Assembly: GCA_021107855.1 (NCBI GenBank)
Contig: JAIORZ010000002.1
Coordinates: 309,425-373,424 of the forward strand
Length of the DNA: 64,000 nucleotides
Reading direction: 5' to 3'
DNA from: an archaeon
GTDB taxonomy: Archaea; Nanobdellota; Nanobdellia; Pacearchaeales; GW2011-AR1
Shown here: in pieces, positions 49,967-57,814 of the stretch
Position numbering within the stretch: position 1 is the first letter of the stretch
How the letters are laid out: every line of letters begins with the position of its first letter
Position numbers and translations under genes: made by a program
Notes under the pieces: model-generated
What the model was told of the DNA's origin: nothing
Database searches by the model: none
The model's input: the letters and a program-made list of their open reading frames with translations, nothing else

Positions 49967-52900
49967 TCATTCCAAATAAACAGAAGGCATCCCGGGTTTA
50001 GCTTTCTTCGCCATATTCTTCGGGTCAATCTTCTCAGAATCATTAACCGTAAAAACTTCCACCTCCCTCTCAATCTCCGCCCCAATCCTACCAACATCAA
50101 CACCCTCCCTCTCAAACGGCATCACATAAACATAAACCTTCTTTGTGCCCTTTTTCAAAATCCCCTTAACCCTCTCAATAATCTTACCATTCAAATCCAT
50201 CATCTCAGACTTCTTCTCAATTTTAGACTCATCAAATTCAGGCCAAGAAAAATCAGAAACAAAAACTTTGTTCCCCAACTTCTCCCACAATTCCTCACTA
50301 ATATGTGGACAAATCGGACTCAACAACTTCAAAAATTTCTCCAATGTATCCATAGAAGCCTCCTTCTCAGACGCAATCAAATCAAACAACTCCCTAATCT
50401 CAATCGTCGCCTTTCTATACAAAAATTCGTCATAATACTTCGAAACATTTCTAACAACCTCATTAACTTTAGATTCCAATTTTGCGGAATCCTTATCAAT
50501 TTTAACACTATCAAAAACTCCAAAAATTCTCTTGACAAATCTCAAGCTCCCAATAATCCCCCTCTCACTCCAATCAATATCCTTATCAGGAGAAGCCAAA
50601 CTGGACAAGAAAAACCTCGCAGTATCGATGCCATATTTATCAGAAACGCTTTCCGGCAAAACAACATTCCCCTTAGACTTACTCATCTTACTCCCATCCT
50701 CAGCATGAAGCATACCCTGATGAAACAACGAAGCAAACGGCTCTCCAAAATCAAACATTCCTAAATCCCTCAAAAATTTAACATAAAACCGAGAATAAAT
50801 CAAATGCATACACGCATGCTCCTGTCCCCCAACATACCTATCCACCGGACACCAACTCTTAACCTTCTCAGAATCAAAAATACTCTCATCATTATTCGGG
50901 TCACAAAATCTCAAAAAATACCACGAAGAATTAACAAAAGTATCCATAGTATCCGTCTCACGCTTAGCCTTCTTCCCGCACTTCGGACATTTAACATTAA
51001 CCCATTTCTCATTCGTCAGCAACGGATTGCCGTCGCCAAACTTAACCTTCCGAGGCAACTTAACAGGAAATTCGTCTTCGGGGACAGGAACGGCACCGCA
51101 ATCTTTACAATGTATGATGGGGATAGGTGTCCCCCAATATCTCTGTCTAGAAATCCCCCAATCTCTCAATTTAAAATTGACGACCTTTTTACCTAATCCT
51201 TTTGATTCCAAATGCTGGGTGATTCTTTCTTTGGCTTCGTTGTTATTCATTCCGTTGAAATCGCCTGAATTGACAAGATCGCCTGAATCAACATAAGCCT
51301 CTTTAGAAATATCTCCACCCTTAACGACTTCCTTAACATCAATCCCATACTTTCTTGCAAACTCAAAATCCCTCTTATCATGTGCTGGAACCCCCATAAC
51401 CATCCCACTACCATAATCAGCAACGACAAAATTCCCAACATAAACGGGAATCCTCTCGCCATTAATAGGATTAACAGCATACGAACCACTAAACACACCC
51501 TTCTTCTCCATATCCCCTAACTCCTTCTCAGAAACACTCCCAAGTCCTTTTAAAAATTCTTCGACCTTCTCTCTCTCAGAATCCTTAACCAAATCCATCA
51601 ACTTTTGATGTTGAGCGGAGACAACCATAAATGTAACTCCAAACAAAGTATCAGGACGGGTTGTGAAGATTGGCCATGTTTGGCTCCCAATAATTTTGTC
51701 TAACAACTCGGGGAATTCGTTTGTTCCCATATGTTTTTTAATAAAATGTCCATGATTTTTAAGTTCAATCAACTCCCCTCCAAGTTCTTCATTATATAAT
51801 TTTGAACCTTGCATTATTTCTTCATAATCATTATTAGTTGTAAAAATAATTATCTCGCTAATATTTTTTTTAATATCTTTATCAATTTTAAAATCATAAA
51901 AGACCTCTGCCTTTTCATTATAATATTTAAGTACACATTTTTTAGCAGGTGCAATTAAAATTAATTTTTTAATTTTTGTTTTTGTTTCTCCCAGCCATCT
52001 AACTAAAAAAGCACATCCTAAACTATGTCCAATCAATATTGTATTTTCATTAACTCCTAATTTCTCAAATTCATTCTTCCAATCTTCATAAACCGGGTTA
52101 TTATAATTCGGCATTAGTGGAATATCCACTTTTATTCTATCTTCTATTTTATTTTTTATCCACAACATCCAAGGTTGCTCATTTGGTTCAAAATACCCTT
52201 TGTCACTATTAGCATTCAAAAATTGACTCCCATGCACAATCACAACATTTCCCTTCTCCCCCCCCTCCACCTCAAGCATAATCTCCGTTCCATAACTCTT
52301 CCCAATCCAATTCCTCTGCATCGTCTTAGTCGTCTCCGGCCAATCAATATCATTCAGACCCTCATACAACTCATCAGCGTAATCCGTAATCTTAAAAAAC
52401 CACTGCTTCAAATGCTTAACCTCGACGCTACTGTCCTCATGCCTCCAACAATTCCCATCATGAACCTGCTCATTCGCCAAAACAGTATTACACTCAGGAC
52501 ACCAATTAACAGCCGACTCCTTCTGATAAGCCAGCCCCTTCTCAAACATCTTCAAAAAAATCCACTGGTCCCACCTATAAAATTTAGGGTCATCCGTAGA
52601 AATCATCCTAGACCAATCGTAACTCAACCCCAACGCTTTTTGCTGCTTAATATAATTGGCAATAGACTTTTTGTTATAATCCTCGGGATGCTCCCCAGCT
52701 TCAATCGCGGCATTCTCGGCAGGCAACCCCAAAGCGTCATATCCCATAGGATGTATAACATTAAACCCGCTCATAATTTTAAACCGAGCCAAAATATCCC
52801 CAATCGTATAATTCCAAGCGTGCCCCATGTGCAAACCAGACCCCGACGGATAAGGAAACATCTCAAGAACATAAAACTTCTCCCGTGGGTCATCATCCCC

Positions 52901-52972
52901 AGTCTCAAATATCTTAGCCTCCGCCCAACGCTTTTGCCACTTCTTCTCAATCCCCTTAAAATTAATCTCCAT
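49967..52972 (-). CDS. leuS: leucine-tRNA ligase with nested alpha/beta hydrolase in the editing domain
   Basis: Class Ia LeuRS of bacterial type (1001 aa; typical length about 810). HMGH is at 48-51, zinc pairs are CPECN and CPKCG, the editing TTRPDTLFG is at about 437-445, the editing Asp lies in MGVPAHDKRD, and KMSKS is at 762-766. Between GTEIMLEVEGGEKG and the TTRPDT strand a complete hydrolase domain of about 190 residues is inserted (separate entry). Both ends of LeuRS continue in frame, so the enzyme is intact. It lies upstream of DUF1003 and downstream of the HTH gene. Confidence 0.95.
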   Translation of the reverse strand: MEINFKGIEKKWQKRWAEAKIFETGDDDPREKFYVLEMFPYPSGSGLHMGHAWNYTIGDILARFKIMSGFNVIHPMGYDALGLPAENAAIEAGEHPEDYNKKSIANYIKQQKALGLSYDWSRMISTDDPKFYRWDQWIFLKMFEKGLAYQKESAVNWCPECNTVLANEQVHDGNCWRHEDSSVEVKHLKQWFFKITDYADELYEGLNDIDWPETTKTMQRNWIGKSYGTEIMLEVEGGEKGNVVIVHGSQFLNANSDKGYFEPNEQPWMLWIKNKIEDRIKVDIPLMPNYNNPVYEDWKNEFEKLGVNENTILIGHSLGCAFLVRWLGETKTKIKKLILIAPAKKCVLKYYNEKAEVFYDFKIDKDIKKNISEIIIFTTNNDYEEIMQGSKLYNEELGGELIELKNHGHFIKKHMGTNEFPELLDKIIGSQTWPIFTTRPDTLFGVTFMVVSAQHQKLMDLVKDSEREKVEEFLKGLGSVSEKELGDMEKKGVFSGSYAVNPINGERIPVYVGNFVVADYGSGMVMGVPAHDKRDFEFARKYGIDVKEVVKGGDISKEAYVDSGDLVNSGDFNGMNNNEAKERITQHLESKGLGKKVVNFKLRDWGISRQRYWGTPIPIIHCKDCGAVPVPEDEFPVKLPRKVKFGDGNPLLTNEKWVNVKCPKCGKKAKRETDTMDTFVNSSWYFLRFCDPNNDESIFDSEKVKSWCPVDRYVGGQEHACMHLIYSRFYVKFLRDLGMFDFGEPFASLFHQGMLHAEDGSKMSKSKGNVVLPESVSDKYGIDTARFFLSSLASPDKDIDWSERGIIGSLRFVKRIFGVFDSVKIDKDSAKLESKVNEVVRNVSKYYDEFLYRKATIEIRELFDLIASEKEASMDTLEKFLKLLSPICPHISEELWEKLGNKVFVSDFSWPEFDESKIEKKSEMMDLNGKIIERVKGILKKGTKKVYVYVMPFEREGVDVGRIGAEIEREVEVFTVNDSEKIDPKNMAKKAKPGMPSVYLE
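51680..52255 (-). other. inserted RBBP9/YdeN-like serine hydrolase domain within LeuRS
   Basis: LeuRS residues about 240-431. The domain begins NVVIVHGSQF and has the nucleophile elbow ILIGHSLGCA (Ser-317), a strand LILIAPA, a possible acid D382 in TTNNDYEE, and the catalytic-type His in ELKNHGHFI (H407 or H409). These are the RBBP9/YdeN features, and the size fits a full domain. Hand counts give about 12-28 percent GC for lines inside the insert against about 45 percent in a flanking line. The insertion is at a beta-turn before the editing TTRPDT strand. Confidence 0.85.
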
Positions 52973-53018
52973 AACAGACCCAAAAAATCAAACATTAAAA
53001 AACTTTCCCCGACACAAA

Positions 53019-53384
53019 TTAATACTTCGGCTCGCAATTACAATAATCTAAAACATCTTTATTATATCTCTTACAAACATCACACGAACAATGATTGTCT
53101 TTCATAAACTTCAAAATCCTCTGCATCTCAAACATCGCAACCCTCGCATTCCCCGAAATCAACTCAGCCGACTTCTTAATTTCCCGCTTCGTCTTCACAT
53201 TCAACTTCACCTTATTCGCCCTCTTATTCGACAGATACTGACTAATCGCAGCCTTACTAATTCCAAGCGCATTCCCGGCCTTCTCATAACTAAGCCCATA
53301 CTTCTTCGTCAAAAGCCTCGCCAACTCTTTCCGAACAGCCGGAATGATATACCAAACTTCAATTTCCTGCGGTAATAAATACAT
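53019..53384 (-). CDS. transcriptional regulator with HTH and C-terminal Cys cluster
   Basis: 121 residues. QEIEVWYIIPAVRKELARLL precedes an HTH (YEKAGNALGISKAAISQYLS, about 33-52) of the archaeal COG2522 type. The C-terminus has five cysteines (99, 101, 104, 115, 117: CSCDVC and YCNC), which may hold zinc or an iron-sulfur cluster, so the protein could sense metal or redox state. The start codon directly abuts an inverted repeat GTTAAC-GATA-GTTAAC, a likely autoregulatory operator. Confidence 0.82.
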   Translation of the reverse strand: MYLLPQEIEVWYIIPAVRKELARLLTKKYGLSYEKAGNALGISKAAISQYLSNKRANKVKLNVKTKREIKKSAELISGNARVAMFEMQRILKFMKDNHCSCDVCKRYNKDVLDYCNCEPKY

Positions 53385-53400
53385 GTTAACGATAGTTAAC
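53385..53400. promoter_or_regulatory. inverted-repeat operator GTTAAC-n4-GTTAAC at the HTH regulator start
   Basis: Two GTTAAC half-sites, each itself a palindrome, separated by GATA. They touch the start codon (53384) and lie between it and the TATA box TTTTTAAAA (53406-53414). Since the transcript is probably leaderless, a repressor bound here would cover the transcription start. Autoregulation is inferred. Confidence 0.6.
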
Positions 53401-53405
53401 TTCTC

Positions 53406-53414
53406 TTTTTAAAA
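53406..53414 (-). promoter_or_regulatory. TATA box of the HTH regulator
   Basis: TTTTTAAAA (plus-strand reading) is centred about 26 nt upstream of the ATG at 53384 and next to the GTTAAC operator. Confidence 0.5.
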
Positions 53415-53433
53415 TCTTCTAAAATAAACAATC

Positions 53434-53640
53434 TTAATTCCTGTGATCTTCCCCTATCGCATGCCACTTCTCGACTCTCTCCACTTCTTTTAAGGCCGCC
53501 TCAAGACCAATTATATGAGGAGGAACCTTAGAATTTGTATTATACTCTGTCTCGCCAATAGCAAATTCTATACCCTCTCTTAGTCTTATGATATAATCAC
53601 CGTTAGAAGAGTCCCTAGAACTGTACTCTTTATCAATCAT
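53434..53640 (-). CDS. hypothetical small protein, 68 aa
   Basis: Unrecognised acidic protein with a helical C-terminal half (IIGLEAALKEVERVEKWHAI). TATA CTTTATAAAA is at 53661-53670, centred 26 nt from the start codon, which supports it as a real gene. It lies between the HTH regulator and a ferredoxin gene. No function is proposed. Confidence 0.5.
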   Translation of the reverse strand: MIDKEYSSRDSSNGDYIIRLREGIEFAIGETEYNTNSKVPPHIIGLEAALKEVERVEKWHAIGEDHRN

Positions 53641-53682
53641 AGGCTATACATATAACCGCACTTTATAAAAATTTACATCTCA

Positions 53683-53865
53683 CTAAGAAACACTAATCGC
53701 CCCAACCGGACATCCGCTCGCAGCCGCCTTCTCACAAGTCAATTCTTTAACCTCGCCCTTAACCGCATGAGCTTTCCCAGAATTCAACTTAAAACTCTTC
53801 GGACAAGTCGCAACACAAGCACCACACCCAATACACTTATCCTGATTCACCACTATCTTTGCCAT
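53683..53865 (-). CDS. ferredoxin, single [4Fe-4S]
   Basis: A 60-residue ferredoxin. CIGCGACVATCPKSF (C11, C14, C17, C21) and GCPVGAIS (C52) give the one-cluster pattern C-x2-C-x2-C ... C-P. C21 and C44 could form a disulfide, as in Thermotoga/Pyrococcus one-cluster ferredoxins. Electron carrier; the partner is unknown, but a thioredoxin reductase lies at 56812. It overlaps the upstream small membrane protein by 29 nt and so is cotranslated with it. Confidence 0.9.
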   Translation of the reverse strand: MAKIVVNQDKCIGCGACVATCPKSFKLNSGKAHAVKGEVKELTCEKAAASGCPVGAISVS

Positions 53866-54046
53866 CTTTTATCGCCCCTTCATTTAATTCCGAATTCCCA
53901 AAATCACTAATCCTAAAATACTCATTCTCAACATCTCCCACCGCGGCTCCTGTAATCGCATTCCCAGTCATCCCTGAAAAAAACAAAAATCCCAAACCAA
54001 CAACAACTAAAATCCCAATACCAATCGCGACATTTCGACTAACCAT
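53837..54046 (-). CDS. small membrane protein with TGNAITGAAV motif
   Basis: 69 residues. An N-terminal hydrophobic helix (about 6-27) is followed by TGNAITGAAVG and an acidic tail (GAIKDGKDSGESG). Its 3' end overlaps ferredoxin by 29 nt, an unusual coupling of a membrane anchor with a redox carrier. The Gly-x-Ala-Val pattern after the helix is also seen in the exported protein at 59737 (SGYAV). The start is exactly symmetric with the lemA start around the ATTTATAAAT palindrome. Confidence 0.6.
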   Translation of the reverse strand: MVSRNVAIGIGILVVVGLGFLFFSGMTGNAITGAAVGDVENEYFRISDFGNSELNEGAIKDGKDSGESG

Positions 54047-54066
54047 AACACCCCCGAGACAAGAAC

Positions 54067-54076
54067 ATTTATAAAT
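54067..54076. promoter_or_regulatory. palindromic TATA box between lemA and the divergent membrane protein
   Basis: ATTTATAAAT is a perfect palindrome centred 25.5 nt from both start codons (54046 minus, 54097 plus), in a 50-bp gap. It is the cleanest of three such shared TATA boxes in this window. Confidence 0.6.
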
Positions 54077-54096
54077 TTAACCAACGTAAAAACCCC

Positions 54097-54645
54097 ATGA
54101 TAGTCTGGATTTCAATCGCCATAGCAGTAATCATAGTCGCAGTATTTCTGATTTATTACAACCGTTTCGTTACACTGTCCCATCAAATCGACAATTCCCT
54201 CGCACAAATCGACGTCCAATTGCGAAAACGTTCCGACCTAATTCCAAATTTATTATCCGCAGTAAAGGGCTATATGAAACACGAGCGGGCTGCGATAAAA
54301 GAAGTAACCGACGCGAGAAAGGCCATGATGTCAGCGAAGGGAATTGAGAAAAAAATGAAAGCGGGAAACCAAATGCAAGAAGCACTAAAATCAATCTTCG
54401 CAATCGCAGAAGGCTATCCAGACTTAAAGGCAAGCACAAATTTCTTACAACTACAACAGGAACTTTCTGCAATAGAGGACAAGGTTGCATATGCAAGGCA
54501 ATATTACAATGACGGAATTATGACATACAACGTGATGACGAGCAAAGTCCCAGGCATGTGGTTCGCTTCCATGTACGGATTCAAAACAAAAGAATATCTA
54601 AAAATTCCGAAGGCAGCGAAGGCTGTTCCAAAGATTAAATTCTAA
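54097..54645 (+). CDS. lemA: LemA family protein
   Basis: 182 residues. An N-terminal transmembrane helix (about 2-22) precedes a LemA-type helical bundle: YYNRFVTLSHQIDNSLAQID, then KRSDLIPNLLSAVKGYMKHE, then ALKSIFAIAEGYPDLKAST with FLQLQQEL and EDKVAYARQYYND. LemA proteins are anchored in the membrane and their role is unclear, often paired with an M48 protease. Here HtpX follows 56 nt downstream, consistent with that association. Confidence 0.92.
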   Translation: MIVWISIAIAVIIVAVFLIYYNRFVTLSHQIDNSLAQIDVQLRKRSDLIPNLLSAVKGYMKHERAAIKEVTDARKAMMSAKGIEKKMKAGNQMQEALKSIFAIAEGYPDLKASTNFLQLQQELSAIEDKVAYARQYYNDGIMTYNVMTSKVPGMWFASMYGFKTKEYLKIPKAAKAVPKIKF

Positions 54646-54701
54646 AAGATATTTTGCGATATACTATATTTAAATATATATAATACACTATACACATCAA
54701 A

Positions 54702-55586
54702 ATGAACAGACTCTCCTTCCGCGACGAAATCAAAAAAAATAAAATATCTTCCTACTTCTTAATCGGAATTGTCTTCTTTGTCCTCTTAGCCCTAACCTAC
54801 ACAATCGCATTCATCATCGGCGGCGACTACTTTTTCATAATCCTCATCATCGGAATCCCAATCTCAATCGCCTACATCCTAATCGGCTTCTACAAATCAG
54901 ACAAAATAGCAATAGCTTCAGCAAACGCGAAACTAGCCAAACAACAAGAATACCGTCAATATCACAACCTCGTCGAAGGACTCTGTCTAGCATCCGGTCT
55001 CCCAAAACCAAAACTCTATGTCATGCAAAACCCACAAATCAACGCCTTCGCCTCAGGACGAGACCCACAACACGCCGTCGTTTGCGTCACAACAGGATTA
55101 CTAGAAAAACTCAACAAGCAAGAAATCGAAGGCGTCCTTGCACACGAACTCTCACACATCGCAAACTACGACATCCGTTTTATGACTTTAACCGCAGTTC
55201 TCGTCGGAATGATTGCAATAATTTCCCAAATATTTTTAAGAACTTTATTCTGGTCTTCAATTTCTGGGCGAAGCAATAGGGAGAATAATAATGCGGTTTT
55301 AATGATAATTGGAATAATATTGGCAATTCTAGCTCCAATAATCGTAGCCTTAGTTCAACTTGCAATATCAAGAAAACGAGAATACGCAGCCGATTCTTCT
55401 GCTGTCAAATTCATGAGAACCCCAACTGGACTAATAGGAGCTTTGACAAAAATCAAAAATAATAAACCGATGAAAATGTCAGGAGCAGTCGCACCTCTTT
55501 TTATTGCAAAACCTTCCAAGGCGAAAGAGTGGTTTTCAACGCATCCACCTCTTTCTGAAAGAATTAAAAAATTAGAAAGAATGTAA
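54702..55586 (+). CDS. htpX: HtpX-like M48-family zinc metalloprotease
   Basis: 294 residues. Two N-terminal helices, then the metal site LAHELSHIANYD (HExxH, about 148-152), further helices, and the third-ligand region REYAADSSAVKF, with FSTHPPLSERIKKLE at the end (conserved in HtpX). A membrane protease that degrades misfolded membrane proteins. It is in a run with lemA. Confidence 0.93.
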   Translation: MNRLSFRDEIKKNKISSYFLIGIVFFVLLALTYTIAFIIGGDYFFIILIIGIPISIAYILIGFYKSDKIAIASANAKLAKQQEYRQYHNLVEGLCLASGLPKPKLYVMQNPQINAFASGRDPQHAVVCVTTGLLEKLNKQEIEGVLAHELSHIANYDIRFMTLTAVLVGMIAIISQIFLRTLFWSSISGRSNRENNNAVLMIIGIILAILAPIIVALVQLAISRKREYAADSSAVKFMRTPTGLIGALTKIKNNKPMKMSGAVAPLFIAKPSKAKEWFSTHPPLSERIKKLERM

Positions 55587-55597
55587 ATTTTTGATTA

Positions 55598-56746
55598 TTA
55601 CCTACTTTTAACAAACCTATCAACATCCTCGATATAATATGACGCAAGCGCCGTCCACTCATCATCAATTCCACTATAAAAATCCATTCTCCCCCCATCG
55701 ACAACAGCCCCACTTGTAAAAACAGTATTTGGGACATATCCATCTTTAGGCATTAATTCTCTAAAATCCTCTCTATCTAAAAAAGTAGGACTAATATCCA
55801 AAACTTTCCATGGATTCTTCAAGTCAAGAGTCATTAATTTAGTAACATATTTTGTCCTACCCTCAACCATTGTCGTCTCATGATACGCCTCAAGCCATCC
55901 ATAAGGTCTCTTAACTGAAGGACTCCCAGTGCCCGTCACCTCTCTATTTTTACTTGGAGTTAATAGATGGTCTTGTCCCCAATGCACCAAATCAGGAGAG
56001 TAAGAAATCCAAATACCTGGTGTGCTTAATGTCTCAAATCCGTTTGGACGCTTAAATGATGCATATAATTCATCCCCTTTCTTCATTATTTCTGTTGTAG
56101 AGGGCGATGAAACTTTCTCTGGGAAAATCGCAATGTCCTTCCCTTTTATTTCAAAATGTGGTGTATTATCAGAAGTAACCCTTTCTAAGTCATCAAGATT
56201 TTTTATATTTCTTGTAGATAATATATGACTATTCACACCAAATTCTCTATGAGGAGTAGAATAAGTAACAAAGTATCTACCGTCCTCAAAACTCGTTAAC
56301 CTAACATCTTCAAGCCCAAATCTCTCATATTCCCAAGCAGGATATATAATAGGATTCCAATTTCTTTCCATAACGTCTCTATTCTCATTCAATACAACCA
56401 TTCTTGGTAAAGAAATATGCCTCAGTCTTGAAGGTCCATTCTTGGGAACGACATTTTTTTTATGAATTTCCTTTAAATCCTTTCTATCTATAATATCATA
56501 TTGAATATCTAGAGATGCCTTCTCCTTATTTTTAATATTAAAATATGGAAGTAGAACTTTACCCTGCTCTCTTTTTCTAGGAGATTCAGCAACCCTTACA
56601 TACAGTATAGTTTCTAGCCCCTTACTCGTCCTAACAGAAGTAACCCCTGGATTAAATGTCCCAACTATTTTGGAGTATTCACCAAGTGGAGAATAATCCT
56701 TAGGTGATGCAATAAGTTTTATTTCAAAAGGTTTTGGCGATTCCAT
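55598..56746 (-). CDS. glycoside hydrolase/phosphorylase family GH130-like
   Basis: 382 residues, five-bladed beta-propeller pattern. FGLEDVRLTSFEDGRYFVTY is the GH130 motif (G-x-E-D-x-R) and GSPSVKRPYGWLEAYHE supports it. The family includes beta-mannan and mannosyl-glycan phosphorylases, which use inorganic phosphate. Substrate cannot be assigned without activity data. The N-terminal 90 residues look like an extra strand-rich part. It stands alone between htpX and thioredoxin reductase. Confidence 0.82.
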   Translation of the reverse strand: MESPKPFEIKLIASPKDYSPLGEYSKIVGTFNPGVTSVRTSKGLETILYVRVAESPRKREQGKVLLPYFNIKNKEKASLDIQYDIIDRKDLKEIHKKNVVPKNGPSRLRHISLPRMVVLNENRDVMERNWNPIIYPAWEYERFGLEDVRLTSFEDGRYFVTYSTPHREFGVNSHILSTRNIKNLDDLERVTSDNTPHFEIKGKDIAIFPEKVSSPSTTEIMKKGDELYASFKRPNGFETLSTPGIWISYSPDLVHWGQDHLLTPSKNREVTGTGSPSVKRPYGWLEAYHETTMVEGRTKYVTKLMTLDLKNPWKVLDISPTFLDREDFRELMPKDGYVPNTVFTSGAVVDGGRMDFYSGIDDEWTALASYYIEDVDRFVKSR

Positions 56747-56811
56747 ATTAATTATTAATCATTTAGAAGTAAACGACAAAAACTTTCATCCTTCTTAAAC
56801 CATTGGGTATC

Positions 56812-57720
56812 CTATTTCCCCATCAAAAACTCATGCACACCTTTCGCCGCAACAGCCCCTTCCCCAGCAGCCGTAATCATCTGCCTCATCGCAGAATTCG
56901 TCACATCGCCAGCCGCAAAAACTCCCTCAACATTCGTCTTACAATCCTTCCCAGTAATAATATAACCCTTCTCCATCTCCACACCCAAATTCTTCAAAAC
57001 CTCCGTCGCTGCAACAGCCCCAGCTTCAATAAAAATTCCACTAATCTCTAAAACCCTTTTACCTTTCCCATCAGAAATCTTTAATCCACTAACAATCTCT
57101 TCTCCCAAAACTTCAACAGGCACCGCATCATAAATAATATCAATATTTTCTTTTTCTTTTATCGCAACCAAGCTAACAGGCTCACATCTCATCTCATGCT
57201 TCCGATAAACAACCATAACTTTCTCGCAAATATCGCTCAAATAAAGTGCAGCCTTCGCCGCCGAATCTGCGCCACCAATCACAGCCACCTTTTTCCCCTT
57301 AAAAAAATTCCCATCACAAGTCGCACAATACGAGACACCCTTTCCTAAAAACTCTTTCTCCCCAGGAATATCCAATTGCCTATGCTCCGTCCCAAGCGCA
57401 ACAATCAAACTCTTGCCCCTAACACTTTCACCTTCCCCATAATCCAAAACAAACTCATCCCCTTCCTTTTTTGCCCCAGCAACATCCGCCTCCAAAAACT
57501 CCGCACCAAACTTCTCAGCCTGCCCTTTAACATTGTTCATCAACTCCTGTCCAGACCCAATAAACCCAGGCCAATTCTCAACCTCGCCAGCCAAATTCGC
57601 TGTTCCCCCAAAATTCGCAGAGACAACCAAGACTTTCAAATTATAACGTCCAGCATAAATCGCCGCAGTCAAGCCAGCCGGACCCCCTCCTAAAATCAGA
57701 ACGTCGTATGTTTTTTCCAT
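56812..57720 (-). CDS. trxB: thioredoxin reductase
   Basis: Flavoprotein that reduces thioredoxin with NAD(P)H. FAD motif GGGPAGLTAAIYAGR (about 12-26), redox pair CATCDG (C-x-x-C) at about 130, and the second Rossmann motif AVIGGADSAAKAAL follow each other, and AAGDVTN with MRQMITAAGEGA closes it. The ATG at 57720 is preferred to 57735, as it lies 25 nt from the TATA-like TTTTATATC. Length about 302 is normal. Confidence 0.95.
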   Translation of the reverse strand: MEKTYDVLILGGGPAGLTAAIYAGRYNLKVLVVSANFGGTANLAGEVENWPGFIGSGQELMNNVKGQAEKFGAEFLEADVAGAKKEGDEFVLDYGEGESVRGKSLIVALGTEHRQLDIPGEKEFLGKGVSYCATCDGNFFKGKKVAVIGGADSAAKAALYLSDICEKVMVVYRKHEMRCEPVSLVAIKEKENIDIIYDAVPVEVLGEEIVSGLKISDGKGKRVLEISGIFIEAGAVAATEVLKNLGVEMEKGYIITGKDCKTNVEGVFAAGDVTNSAMRQMITAAGEGAVAAKGVHEFLMGK

Positions 57721-57814
57721 TTCAACAAAAAACAAAAAGACTTTTTATATCTTCGGTAAGAGTGAAGACGGCACATTACACTAATTATAAAAACCATCTC
57801 AACTAACCACCCAC

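Noticed and set aside
52175-53107. Plus-strand open frame of 310 codons
   Set aside because: It is antisense to leuS, has His/Pro/Leu-rich shadow composition and no promoter of its own.
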